Assembly (NCBI RefSeq): GCF_000513855.1
Contig: NZ_KI911318.1
Span: 820,484-884,483, forward strand
Direction of reading: 5' to 3'
Length of the DNA stretch: 64,000 bases
From: Desulfurococcus amylolyticus Z-533
GTDB taxonomy: Archaea; Thermoproteota; Thermoprotei_A; Sulfolobales; Desulfurococcaceae
Positions 1-7,519 of this stretch are shown here, piece after piece; within the stretch, counting starts at the first letter, position 1, and each line of letters starts with the position of its first letter. The notes beneath the pieces were generated by a model, which was not told the origin of the DNA, ran no database searches, and worked only from the letters and a program-made list of their open reading frames with translations. Both the position numbers and the translations under genes were made by a program.

Positions 1-243
1 TACTACAGGCGTCATCTGTATACATCTATGGCTCTCAATACCGTACCATAGACACTTATAGCAATACCTATTCCTCAATACGGCTTCCTTGCTCCAGTGG
101 CATCTTTTAACAGCTCCTATAGTACCTATTAAGTGATAGCCCTGCTTCACTAGCCTATCGTAAATAGCCTTGTAAACAGGGCTACTGCTCCAGAATTCCT
201 CGCGCTTCTTCCTGACTTCGTCCCAGTCTATAGTCAAAACCAT
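1..243 (-). CDS. taw1: tRNA 4-demethylwyosine synthase (TYW1/Taw1), N-terminal part, cut by window edge
   Basis: The first 81 codons of a radical-SAM enzyme that builds the tricyclic wyosine base next to the anticodon of tRNA-Phe. The visible part holds the family's N-terminal cysteine region: KRCHWSKEAVL, then CYKCLWYGIESHRCIQMTPV, which normally runs straight into the CxxxCxxC cluster motif, here beyond position 1. The ATG at 243 follows a good ribosome site (gaggtg), and a TATA-like tttataac lies about 30 bases further up (278-271). The gene is divergent from the sRNA and biotin-carrier gene to the right. Family assignment rests on the pattern of cysteines and the HRCIQMTP stretch. Confidence 0.85.
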   Translation of the reverse strand, partial: MVLTIDWDEVRKKREEFWSSSPVYKAIYDRLVKQGYHLIGTIGAVKRCHWSKEAVLRNRYCYKCLWYGIESHRCIQMTPVV

Positions 244-291
244 TCACCTCTTCATGTCTACTAATGTTTTAACAGAGTTATAAATCAAAGG

Positions 292-298
292 TATTTAA
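292..298 (+). promoter_or_regulatory. TATA box for the C/D sRNA and biotin-carrier transcript
   Basis: The sequence tatttaa is centred about 30 bases before the C box at 325, the usual archaeal TATA distance, and would start transcription at the sRNA's 5' end. Confidence 0.5.
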
Positions 299-324
299 CC
301 ACTCCCAACTAATAGTTAAGTATA

Positions 325-373
325 GTGATGAGCGAACCCGTGTCGGATTAATGAAGACGGTTGGCGTTGCTGA
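325..373 (+). ncRNA. C/D box sRNA (2'-O-methylation guide)
   Basis: The boxes have textbook spacing. Box C is GTGATGA (325-331), followed by 12 nt, a degenerate D' box CGGA (344-347), 3 nt, box C' ATGAAGA (351-357), exactly 12 nt, then box D CTGA (370-373). Such RNAs bind L7Ae, Nop5 and fibrillarin and direct ribose methylation at the target base paired to the fifth nucleotide before D or D'. The D guide CGGUUGGCGUUG would pair with CAACGCCAACCG. The D' guide GCGAACCCGUGU would pair with ACACGGGUUCGC. I could not place these targets in rRNA or tRNA. The sRNA ends only 21 nt before the next start codon, so it may be processed from that gene's leader. Confidence 0.75.
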
Positions 374-394
374 TTAAAGTGATGGGGTGTCGGG

Positions 395-916
395 ATGCCT
401 AAGAAGTATAGCATAGTATTATTCAGCGATGAAAATATAGAGCTGGAAGTTCTGACAAAAGACAAGGACCTCATCGTGGTCAAGGATGCTGAGGGAAGGA
501 TGCACAGGGTGAGAGTATTAAGGGAGAGCGATGAACGATACATGCTATACATAGATGATAAAATCACCTCCGTAGGAATAGTTGGTGATAAAATATATGT
601 GGACCTCCAGCCCATACTAGTTAAAAAAGTAAAGGAATATGTCTCGCCAGTTAAAGTGGAAGAAAGGAAAGAAGAAAAACTGATCCAGGTAGAAGAGGGA
701 GTGGTGACAGCACCCATAAGTGGTAAAGTAATAGAGGTTAAAGTAATGCAGGGACAGGAAGTAGGGGAAAACGATGTGATAGCAGTGCTTGAATCAATGA
801 AGATGCTTATCGAGGTGAAATCACCATTTAAAGGAGTAGTTGAAGCAGTGTATATCAAACCAGGCGTATCCATTAGCAAAGGGGATAAATTAGTTAAGGT
901 TAAACTAATGAAATAG
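395..916 (+). CDS. biotin carboxyl carrier protein (biotin/lipoyl domain)
   Basis: A 173-residue carrier for a biotin-dependent acyl-CoA carboxylase or decarboxylase. The C-terminal 75 residues form a biotinyl domain with the attachment motif ESMKM; the modified lysine is K136. A charged linker (about residues 85-100) separates it from a ~75-residue N-terminal domain of unclear role. The start ATG follows ggggtg. It converges on a carboxyltransferase gene 630 bp away. No biotin carboxylase lies in the window, so the enzyme could be either a three-subunit carboxylase with a distant AccC or a methylmalonyl-CoA decarboxylase. The carrier function is near certain; the enzyme it serves is inferred. 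Confidence 0.88.
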   Translation: MPKKYSIVLFSDENIELEVLTKDKDLIVVKDAEGRMHRVRVLRESDERYMLYIDDKITSVGIVGDKIYVDLQPILVKKVKEYVSPVKVEERKEEKLIQVEEGVVTAPISGKVIEVKVMQGQEVGENDVIAVLESMKMLIEVKSPFKGVVEAVYIKPGVSISKGDKLVKVKLMK

Positions 917-1545
917 TTGTACGGGTTCACTGAGCCTTCTGCCTGGTAATAGGCTGCTGTGGATTTATAGATAACTTTAATATCTCTAGAGTACTTAGAG
1001 CTCCTGTGATCCGCTGTGCGGTGAGGGCCGTGCTAGAAACCCGGATGGGGCCCTGCAGCATTGGACTCGACCGAGCCCCATGCAGTCTAGGTGAAGCAAG
1101 TGAGCCCAGGCCAGGGGCTAACCCCGCTAACAAAACATCAGCGGGGAAACGCTGTAGATAAGGGAATATACTAATATATGGGACACCGTGCTCCATGACT
1201 AGGAATATGAGTCCTTGGCTGTTGTTTTGGTTTTTATATGGGCTTGTATTGGTTGGTGTTGTTTGCTGCTGTGAAGAGTTTATTATAATAAGGTGAGGGG
1301 CTGAGGACACCTCCAAAAGAAGCCCGGGATACAGGGTCTCAGAATACCCCTCAACACCCCTAAGCCAGATGAAGGGACAACACAGCCAACATAAACTTAA
1401 TATCAGACCCTGAACCCCTAAGAACTGACCTCCTCACCCTGAAGAGCGGGGGGATTCCCTGCATCTATTCGGGGGCTGTATCTTTCATCTATGGAGTAGT
1501 CGAGAGGGCAAGCCATATTAAGGTAAATGATACTGGAAAAGAATA
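917..1545. other. gene-free spacer holding a decayed repeat element
   Basis: There is no convincing gene in these 629 bases. An open frame on the minus strand (927-1316) is low-complexity and matches nothing. From about 1020 the plus strand carries GC-rich structured sequence with a 7-bp perfect stem, ccccgct/agcgggg, near 1115-1143, followed by copy 1 of the A-B repeat. The plus frame from about 1022 to a stop near 1160 could be a decayed tnpB tail; this is a weak guess. Confidence 0.5.
1221..1420 (+). repeat. dispersed A-B element, copy 1 (degenerate)
   Basis: Part A (1221-1275) aligns base for base, with a few changes, to 62561-62613; the shared words include gttgttt, ggttttta and ggttggtgtt. 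Part B follows at about 1318-1420: cgggatacaggg, cccctaagcc and ataaacttaatat...gaccctgaacccc match the copies at 40.2 and 62.8 kb. The copy is eroded compared with those two. Element type is discussed under the 62.5-kb copy. Confidence 0.55.
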
Positions 1546-3111
1546 TTAGAGAGGTATATTGCCATGTTTCTTGGGTATCATGCCTAGGAATTCTTCCCTC
1601 TTATTCTTTAAAGCCTTAAGCGCCTCATATATCTTCAACCTTGTTAAGGCTGGATCTATTATATCATCTATGTATCCCAGCTCGGCAGCTCTAAACGGGT
1701 TTGCGAATGTCTCCCTATACTCGGCCAGCTTCTTTCGTGCAAGCTCCTCGGGGTCAGGTGCCTGGGATAACTCCTTCCTATAGAGTATTCTTATAGCTCC
1801 CTCGGGCCCCATTACCGCTATCTCTGCTGTAGGCCATGCTAGGTTTATATCGCTTTCCAGCGAGAGGCTACCCATAGCTATGTAGGCTCCTCCATAGGCC
1901 TTCCTCATAACCAGTGTTATCTTTGGTACTGTCGCCTCCGAGTACGCGTATAATACCTTTGCGCCATGCCTTATTATACCACCATGCTCCTGATCTACTC
2001 CAGGCATAAAGCCTGGTGTATCTACTAGTGTCACTATTGGTATGTTGAATGAATCACAGAATCTAACGAATCTAGCTATTTTATTGCTTGCATCGATATC
2101 TATTACGCCAGCATTCACAGCTGGCTGATTGGCAACTATACCAATAGTGTACCCGCCTATCCTGCCAAATCCTACAACCGCTGATCTACCGTAGTGTTCA
2201 TGCACCTCTAGGAAGTCGCCTTCATCAACAAGTAAGCTAATAACCTTCTTGACATCAAAGGATTTGACAGGGTCTGTTGGCACAATCTCATAGATCTCAT
2301 CTATTCTTCTATCTACAGGATCCTCCGTTTGAATGAAGGGTGGTTCCTCCATGTTATTGCTGGGGAGATATGAGAGGAGCTTCCTGACCAAGGCCAATGC
2401 TGAGTCTTCATCCTCGGTGATAAAGTGTGCTACACCGCTTGTTGATGCATGGATATTAGCTCCACCAAGCTGCTCAAATGTTACATCGACGCCAAGTGCA
2501 GCTTTAACTACTTCTGGACCAGTTATAAACATGTATGACGACTTAACCATTATAACGAAATCCATGAGTGCTGGACTATAGGCAGCAGCACCGGCGCATG
2601 GCCCCATTATAACGGCTATCTGTGGTATCACTCCACTGGCTTTTACATTGGCATTAAATATCCTACCGCATCCGTGAAGCGATCCAACGCCCTCCTGTAT
2701 GCGGGCTCCACCGGAGTCGTATAATCCTATCACCGGTGCACCTGTCTTGATGGCTAGCTCGATTAGCCTAGCTATTTTCTCACCATGTACTTCGCCTATG
2801 CTTCCACCTAGAACCGTGAAATCCTGGGCATAAACGTAAACCAGTCTCTTATCGATCACACCGTAACCTGTTACAACTCCATCGCCATAATATTTGAGTT
2901 TATCCAGACCGAAATATGTTGATCTATGCGTCCTCATCCACTGTAGCTCGGTGAAGGAGTCGGGATCAAGTAACCTGTTTAACCTATCCCTTACCCACAG
3001 CTTACCTTTCTGTCGTTGCTGTTCAATCTTATCCCTGCCACCGCCCTCTATGGATTTCTCCCTGTACTCATTCACCTTTCTCAATAAGTCCTCGTGACTC
3101 ACTACCTCCAC
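1546..3111 (-). CDS. acyl-CoA carboxyltransferase (PccB/MmdA family)
   Basis: A 521-residue carboxyltransferase that moves CO2 between biotin and propionyl-/acetyl-CoA or methylmalonyl-CoA. Two crotonase-like halves are visible. The N-terminal half has LYDSGGARIQEGV and a GPCAGAAAYSPAL oxyanion region; the C-terminal half has DTPGFMPGVDQEHGGIIRHGAK and AYGGAYIAMGS. Length is standard for the family. The GTG start at 3111 overlaps the end of the thiolase gene by 10 bases, so the two are probably translated together. With the biotin carrier nearby it may form a propionyl-CoA carboxylase, or the alpha subunit of a Na+-linked methylmalonyl-CoA decarboxylase. The family is certain; the direction of the reaction is open. 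Confidence 0.9.
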   Translation of the reverse strand: MEVVSHEDLLRKVNEYREKSIEGGGRDKIEQQRQKGKLWVRDRLNRLLDPDSFTELQWMRTHRSTYFGLDKLKYYGDGVVTGYGVIDKRLVYVYAQDFTVLGGSIGEVHGEKIARLIELAIKTGAPVIGLYDSGGARIQEGVGSLHGCGRIFNANVKASGVIPQIAVIMGPCAGAAAYSPALMDFVIMVKSSYMFITGPEVVKAALGVDVTFEQLGGANIHASTSGVAHFITEDEDSALALVRKLLSYLPSNNMEEPPFIQTEDPVDRRIDEIYEIVPTDPVKSFDVKKVISLLVDEGDFLEVHEHYGRSAVVGFGRIGGYTIGIVANQPAVNAGVIDIDASNKIARFVRFCDSFNIPIVTLVDTPGFMPGVDQEHGGIIRHGAKVLYAYSEATVPKITLVMRKAYGGAYIAMGSLSLESDINLAWPTAEIAVMGPEGAIRILYRKELSQAPDPEELARKKLAEYRETFANPFRAAELGYIDDIIDPALTRLKIYEALKALKNKREEFLGMIPKKHGNIPL

Positions 3112-4277
3112 CTTTTCAACACTGATACCACTGCTATGGTGCTTACACCACCTATGTTATGTGTTAGAGCCGTTGCTGGGGTACTGGCCTTAAACCCTGG
3201 AAAGTCTCCGCGTAACTGCATCACTGATTCAACAACCTGGTATATGCCTGTCGCACCAACTGGGTGTCCCCTTGCCTTTAATCCACCGCTAAAGTTCACC
3301 TCGGGCTTATCACCTTTCTGGAAACGCCCCTCCTTGAATAGCTTAGGTGCCTCTCCTTTCGGTGCGAAGCCTATGTCCTCTAATGCTGCATAGCCAGTTA
3401 TATGGAATGCATCGTGTATCTCGGCGTAATCTATATCTTTGAGGCTTAATCCAGCCATTTTCAACGCTTCCTGTGCCGCCTTGACAGTGGATTCCATTAC
3501 AAGTATATTATTTCTCGATGCCAGGTCAACGCTGTCCGTAGCCATGCCTATCCCGGCCAGCTCTACAAGTGTATCTCTACCAGTCGACTTCGCTATCTCG
3601 CGTGCCTTCTCCTCTCCCCTTACAAGGAGCACGGCAGCTGCTCCATCACCCAGCGGGGCTGCATGGAATAATCTTATCGGGTCAGCGATCATGGGGCTTT
3701 CAAGTATCTCCTTCATACTTGTTTTCCTAGGTAGTTGTGCATATGGATTATAGCTGGCATATTCATGCATTTTAAGAGGCCAGTGTGATAAATCCTCCTC
3801 GCTATAACCAAACAACTGCATATATAGCCTGGCGATCATCGCATTTAGCCCTGTAAATGAAACACCGTAGAAAACCTCAAAGTCAGCATCAGCTGCCTGG
3901 GCTAATGCACGAGTAACATATGGTGTTGTAGCCTCTGTCTGCTTCTCGATACCTCCGACAGCGACTACATCAGTTATTCCAGCCTTGACCATCGCGTAGC
4001 CTGCATACAGGGCTGCCCCACCACTGCCACATGCAGCCTCGACCTTGAATGCCGGTATTCCTCTTAAACCAGCGTAATCTGCTAGTAAAGCACCCAAGCT
4101 ATCCTGGTTCATTAAAACACTCGACATCATGTTGCCTATTACAAGCGCCTTTGGCTTAACTCCTCCAGCGTCCTCGATAGCCTTCCATAGTGCCTGGGAG
4201 AAAAGCTCTCTAGCGGATTGCTCGTAAAACCTGCTAATCTTGGTCATGCCAACTCCGACTATGAATACACTATCCAT
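3102..4277 (-). CDS. thiolase family acetyl-CoA acyltransferase
   Basis: A 391-residue archaeal thiolase of the lipid-transfer/acetyl-CoA acetyltransferase group. Catalytic features are the cysteine in VEAACGSGGAAL (C83), histidine in AEIHDAFHITG, and GHPVGATG near the C terminus. The frame stays open to 4394, but the extra 39 codons have no thiolase character. The ATG at 4277 begins the conserved VFIVGVGMTK and has agggtg upstream, so I start it there. It precedes and overlaps the carboxyltransferase. It may serve in acyl-CoA turnover or, with an HMG-CoA synthase encoded elsewhere, in mevalonate synthesis. The usual DUF35 partner is not adjacent. Confidence 0.88.
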   Translation of the reverse strand: MDSVFIVGVGMTKISRFYEQSARELFSQALWKAIEDAGGVKPKALVIGNMMSSVLMNQDSLGALLADYAGLRGIPAFKVEAACGSGGAALYAGYAMVKAGITDVVAVGGIEKQTEATTPYVTRALAQAADADFEVFYGVSFTGLNAMIARLYMQLFGYSEEDLSHWPLKMHEYASYNPYAQLPRKTSMKEILESPMIADPIRLFHAAPLGDGAAAVLLVRGEEKAREIAKSTGRDTLVELAGIGMATDSVDLASRNNILVMESTVKAAQEALKMAGLSLKDIDYAEIHDAFHITGYAALEDIGFAPKGEAPKLFKEGRFQKGDKPEVNFSGGLKARGHPVGATGIYQVVESVMQLRGDFPGFKASTPATALTHNIGGVSTIAVVSVLKRWR

Positions 4278-4534
4278 TTCTAATCGCACCCTAAGATAGA
4301 CATGCATTGCCTTGATAGAATAAATTATACAGCAATTATTTAAACACTCTGGACTGAACAAGAAGCGTCCCGAGGGGTGGAGTCTCCTCATCATTATCGG
4401 TACTGGAGTCTCCGGCCATCTATATAAAACAATATATTGTTTCAGACGGTATTAAAGAATTTGCCTGGGCTGGCTTACCGGGGAATCGTTGAAAAACATG
4501 GATTGAATTTTATATTATGGATGCACTGCCTAGC

Positions 4535-4864
4535 CTAGTAGTTCACGAGTTTAGCTTCATAGAGTTGGTCGAGAGCCATTACTAATGGCTCAATTACATC
4601 CTTAACGTCTATCTGGGCCTCCTTACTTATTGATTCAGCCAGCTCATTCACTGTATGCTCGCCATCACACATTACCCATATATAATATGCCAGAGGTGAG
4701 AGTTCGTATACTTCTTCCTCGCTTAATGCAACATAGAATTTCTCCTGCTCCTCTCCCAGGAACTCTCCCTGTCTAACCGGCTTGACATCCTTCAACTCGT
4801 TGAACCTATTAATTGCTTCCTCATGTCCTGGATGATCGTGTTCATGCACATGCTCCTCACTCAT
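4535..4864 (-). CDS. PqqD-like (RRE-fold) small protein with His-rich N terminus
   Basis: A 109-residue protein. Residues ~40-109 resemble PqqD/RiPP-recognition-element proteins: a short beta segment (FYVALSEEEVYELSP), then LAYYIWVMCDGEHTVNELA, then a winged-helix-like helical tail. The first 14 residues are rich in His and Glu (EEHVHEHDHPGHEE), suggesting metal binding. Its ATG overlaps the end of the SSB gene by 8 bases (atgagtga), so the two are co-transcribed. No radical-SAM enzyme or precursor peptide is nearby, so a role in peptide modification is not supported by context. The family call is by pattern only. Confidence 0.55.
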   Translation of the reverse strand: MSEEHVHEHDHPGHEEAINRFNELKDVKPVRQGEFLGEEQEKFYVALSEEEVYELSPLAYYIWVMCDGEHTVNELAESISKEAQIDVKDVIEPLVMALDQLYEAKLVNY

Positions 4865-5333
4865 CTACGTCACTCCTCCTAGGGCCTCTTCTACCACCGA
4901 ACTGTCTCCTAGGCGGCCGGCTAATGCCTCCCGAGCCTGGGGGCGCTGTCGGCGAGTCCTCCGGGATCTCTCCAGAATGTGGTACAGAACTGTCATCTAT
5001 CTTCACTATCTCGCTTGATTTGCCGATGTTTAGCTGGACCTTCCCCTTGAACTCTGTTGTCCATGCGCCGTGTACTTCGACTGCGTCTCCCTCTTGCAGG
5101 GTACCTGCTTTTTCTCCCCACAGTGTTGTCTCTACTCTCCCTGTTTCATCGCCTAGTATCGCGTTGCTTATTGTTCTAGGACCCTTCTTAGTCCTTATGA
5201 CCCTTGGTGCCTCTATCTTTATTACTCTGGCTTTAACGGTTACCTTCTCCATTCCTGGTTTTAGATCTATTATATTTGTAGGAGGGGTTTCCCCCTTATT
5301 TGGATTCGAACTCATTACGGTTTCGACTCCCAT
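4857..5333 (-). CDS. ssb: single-stranded DNA-binding protein, crenarchaeal single-OB type
   Basis: A 158-residue protein: an OB fold (residues ~18-110; LKPGMEKVTVKARVIKI, LGDETGRVETTLWGEKAG, GDAVEVHGAWTTEFKGKVQLNIG) followed by an acidic, Pro/Gly-rich tail ending in RRQFGGRRGPRRSDVDE. This matches the Sulfolobus-type SSB that coats ssDNA in replication and repair. The tail is typical for recruiting partners, although here basic residues precede the acidic tip. An in-frame ATG six codons in (5315, MSSNPNKG) is an equally good start. A tttaaaaag TATA-like box near 5370 would give a very short leader. Confidence 0.88.
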   Translation of the reverse strand: MGVETVMSSNPNKGETPPTNIIDLKPGMEKVTVKARVIKIEAPRVIRTKKGPRTISNAILGDETGRVETTLWGEKAGTLQEGDAVEVHGAWTTEFKGKVQLNIGKSSEIVKIDDSSVPHSGEIPEDSPTAPPGSGGISRPPRRQFGGRRGPRRSDVDE

Positions 5334-5379
5334 ATTTGGTTACGGTGATTAACCGTATACATGTAAGGCTTTTTAAATA

Positions 5380-5877
5380 TTATCCTTCCGGCAATAACTC
5401 AACCTGGATCCATATTGGTTCAAAGCAGGAGTCGTCGAGAACCCTGTATACTTGGATAATACATTCCTCCAAGATGCCACTACAAATATATAGGTGGGAT
5501 ACATCGCCTGGTTTATCACTACACCCGAATCCATTCACGTAATCAAATATTCTTCTAAGGATGCCTGATAGAGCGGCCTCACAGTCACCGTGATTGTTTT
5601 TAATAATGAAGAACCCGTGTTTCAATACTCTTGCGTCACTGGTTAATTGATCTATATGCCAATGCAGCCTCTTCCATGAAGAAAGATGACGGAGCACCCT
5701 GCAAAATACGTCACAGGTGCCCTTCGCCGAGCCAATGTAGAGGTATACACCGGGTCCTAGTGTTAGTTTCTGCCTGCCGAGCCTTAAATCTATGCTTGTC
5801 TCTTCTTGAAGCTCTAGTACTAGTATGTAGCAGGACCTCCTGTACTCATCTAGCCCTATGGATGAATGTTTCTCCAA
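5380..5877 (-). CDS. DUF123 / GIY-YIG-like (Uri superfamily) protein
   Basis: A 165-residue protein with the DUF123 signature: a YILVLEL strand, GPGVYLYIGSAKG (the GIY-YIG-like core), RVLRHL and KRLHWHIDQLT. The fold relates to GIY-YIG nucleases, but the cellular role of DUF123 proteins is not established. The start at 5877 lies inside the 3' end of the PPC-domain gene (32-base overlap), so a later start is possible, but the frame match begins close to it. It forms an operon with the PPC-domain gene. Confidence 0.7.
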   Translation of the reverse strand: MEKHSSIGLDEYRRSCYILVLELQEETSIDLRLGRQKLTLGPGVYLYIGSAKGTCDVFCRVLRHLSSWKRLHWHIDQLTSDARVLKHGFFIIKNNHGDCEAALSGILRRIFDYVNGFGCSDKPGDVSHLYICSGILEECIIQVYRVLDDSCFEPIWIQVELLPEG

Positions 5878-6238
5878 CTACCTCACCGATCTCTATGAGG
5901 AAAACTTCCAGCATCGGCTTAGCGGTGCCGTGGATCAGGTGGCCGGCAACAGTAGTGTTCTCAAATCCTGCTACTACATGTATATGGATGCTCACCTCAC
6001 CGTTCCGCTTAACCAGGTAGTTTCCCTGTAGTGATGCCACCTCGATGACGCTCCCGGATGACTTGATTCTTTTCTCCAAGTATGTCTTGGACTCAGGGCT
6101 GTAGAATCCTATTACAGCTTCCATGAGGCCTCCAATCCCTGTTATAATGCCTCCCTTCAAGCTGTTTCTACGTATATATTCCTCGATACTTCTATGGACT
6201 ACATCGCCCTCATTTATTTTAACAGGTATTATCCTCAA
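5846..6238 (-). CDS. PPC/DUF296 domain protein
   Basis: A 130-residue single-domain protein covering the whole PPC (plants and prokaryotes conserved, DUF296) fold. Visible are KGGIITGIGGLMEAVIGFYSP, the histidine cluster VSIHIHVVAGFENT, GHLIHGTAKPMLEVFLIE, and the closing stretch. The histidines form the presumed metal site at the trimer interface. In plants this domain is fused to AT-hooks; stand-alone archaeal forms have no known function. It is divergent from the sRNA/moxR transcription unit. Confidence 0.8.
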   Translation of the reverse strand: MRIIPVKINEGDVVHRSIEEYIRRNSLKGGIITGIGGLMEAVIGFYSPESKTYLEKRIKSSGSVIEVASLQGNYLVKRNGEVSIHIHVVAGFENTTVAGHLIHGTAKPMLEVFLIEIGEVVGETFIHRAR

Positions 6239-6256
6239 GATGTGTTACACCAGTAC

Positions 6257-6265
6257 AATATATTA
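6257..6265 (+). promoter_or_regulatory. TATA box for the C/D sRNA / moxR leader
   Basis: The sequence aatatatta is centred about 27 bases before the likely 5' end of the sRNA at 6292. Confidence 0.45.
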
Positions 6266-6291
6266 GGTTCTACTAATATAACCTTGTTATG

Positions 6292-6344
6292 GTGATGAAA
6301 CCCGGTTTCAGCGGAGTGAGAATGAAGAAGAGTTACTCAGCTGA
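6292..6344 (+). ncRNA. C/D box sRNA in the moxR leader
   Basis: Box C GTGATGA is at 6292-6298 and a D'-like CGGA at 6312-6315 (13 nt later). After 6 nt comes C' ATGAAGA (6322-6328), then exactly 12 nt and box D CTGA (6341-6344). The D guide AGAGUUACUCAG would target CUGAGUAACUCU. The D' guide ACCCGGUUUCAG would target CUGAAACCGGGU. C', its spacing and D match the sRNA at 325-373, including the same CGGA D' box. The targets were not located. It ends 23 nt before the moxR start codon. Confidence 0.72.
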
Positions 6345-6367
6345 GAATGATTTCAAGGGTGATTTAG

Positions 6368-7519
6368 GTGAGCATGGCTTTCGAGCCAAGATATCTAATG
6401 GATAAGATTATTAATCTACTGGTAGAGCTTGAGAAGCCATTTGTCGGTAGGAGTGAGGAGGCGGAGCTACTTGTTCTCTCACTTATCTCGGGCGAACATG
6501 TCTTATTAATTGGCGAGCCTGGCACAGCTAAGTCTGCTCTAGCGCGTCGTTTAGCTGACTTAGTTAAAGCCAGGTTCTTCAAATATATGCTTACAAGGTT
6601 TACGGAGCCGGATGAATTATTCGGCCCCCTGGATATAGCTGCCCTTAGGGATGGGAAATATATTAGGGTTACTAAGGGGAAGCTACCTGAAGCAGACATA
6701 GCCTTCATAGATGAGATATTCAATGCCAATTCAGCAGTCCTCAACATGCTACTTACCCTTATGAATGAGAGAGTAGTTTACGATGGCTACTCTGAGATAA
6801 GGATACCCTTGCTAACCTTGATCTCTGCCAGTAATAATGTCCCGGACGAACCAGAGCTCCAGGCTATATATGATCGCTTCCTATTACGTCACTTCGTTAA
6901 ACCGGTGAGCGAGGACTTGTGGGGAAGACTGCTGGATTCCTCATGGCTTATCGAACAAGGAGTCTACCAGGAGGCTAGGCCCGTTATCTCGATCGATGAA
7001 GTCAGGGCGGTTACATCAATGATCTTCAAGGTGGATGTAAGCGGGGTGAAGGAAAAATTGTTAAAGCTGTATGCTGTCTTCGAGGATCAGGGAGTGCATT
7101 TAACAGATAGGAGGAAGGGGAAGGCGCTTAAAGCCATTGCTGCCCACGCGTTTCTAAAGGGTAGAATGAAGGCTACCGAGGAAGACCTATATGTGTTAAA
7201 ATACGTTGCGCCACGTGATAGAGAGGAGGCTGAGAAAGCATACTCAATCCTCCTAGACGAGGTTGAGGCACGGGAAAAACACCTGCGAGAGTTAAGCGAG
7301 ATAGAGGCGAATCTCAGAGAGGCGAAGGCATATATACTGAGGAGTAGTGAGCTCGACCCAAGGCTACTAGATTATCTAAGGAGCTTCGAAACCCTTAGGG
7401 AGAAACTCGAGAAACTTTCCCGTGAGACAGGCGATGAAGTTGTAAGGAGACGAGCCATAGATGTACTGGGCGAATTAAATGATGCAATAGACCTCATCAA
7501 GAGGAAGCTAGTACTATGA
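6368..7519 (+). CDS. MoxR-type AAA+ ATPase (RavA-like)
   Basis: A 383-residue AAA+ chaperone-like ATPase. Walker A is GEPGTAKS (residues 49-56). Walker B is AFIDEIFNAN, followed by a sensor-1 SASNN and the helical lid. The C-terminal 100 residues are helical and charged. It overlaps the following VWA gene by four bases (ATGA), the classic RavA-ViaA/MoxR-CoxE arrangement, in which the pair remodels or helps load cofactors into client complexes. The client is unknown. A GTG at 6368 and an ATG at 6374 (with aggtg before it) are both usable starts. Confidence 0.88.
   Translation: MSMAFEPRYLMDKIINLLVELEKPFVGRSEEAELLVLSLISGEHVLLIGEPGTAKSALARRLADLVKARFFKYMLTRFTEPDELFGPLDIAALRDGKYIRVTKGKLPEADIAFIDEIFNANSAVLNMLLTLMNERVVYDGYSEIRIPLLTLISASNNVPDEPELQAIYDRFLLRHFVKPVSEDLWGRLLDSSWLIEQGVYQEARPVISIDEVRAVTSMIFKVDVSGVKEKLLKLYAVFEDQGVHLTDRRKGKALKAIAAHAFLKGRMKATEEDLYVLKYVAPRDREEAEKAYSILLDEVEAREKHLRELSEIEANLREAKAYILRSSELDPRLLDYLRSFETLREKLEKLSRETGDEVVRRRAIDVLGELNDAIDLIKRKLVL

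Noticed and set aside
316-930. Long minus-strand frame opposite the biotin-carrier gene
   Set aside because: It is the antisense shadow of a clear gene, is Ser/Thr/Leu-rich and has no ribosome site or motif.
927-1316. 129-codon minus frame in the first spacer
   Set aside because: Runs through repeat sequence; low-complexity product with no start signals.
4278-4394. N-terminal extension of the thiolase
   Set aside because: 39 codons without thiolase similarity; a good ribosome site precedes the ATG at 4277.
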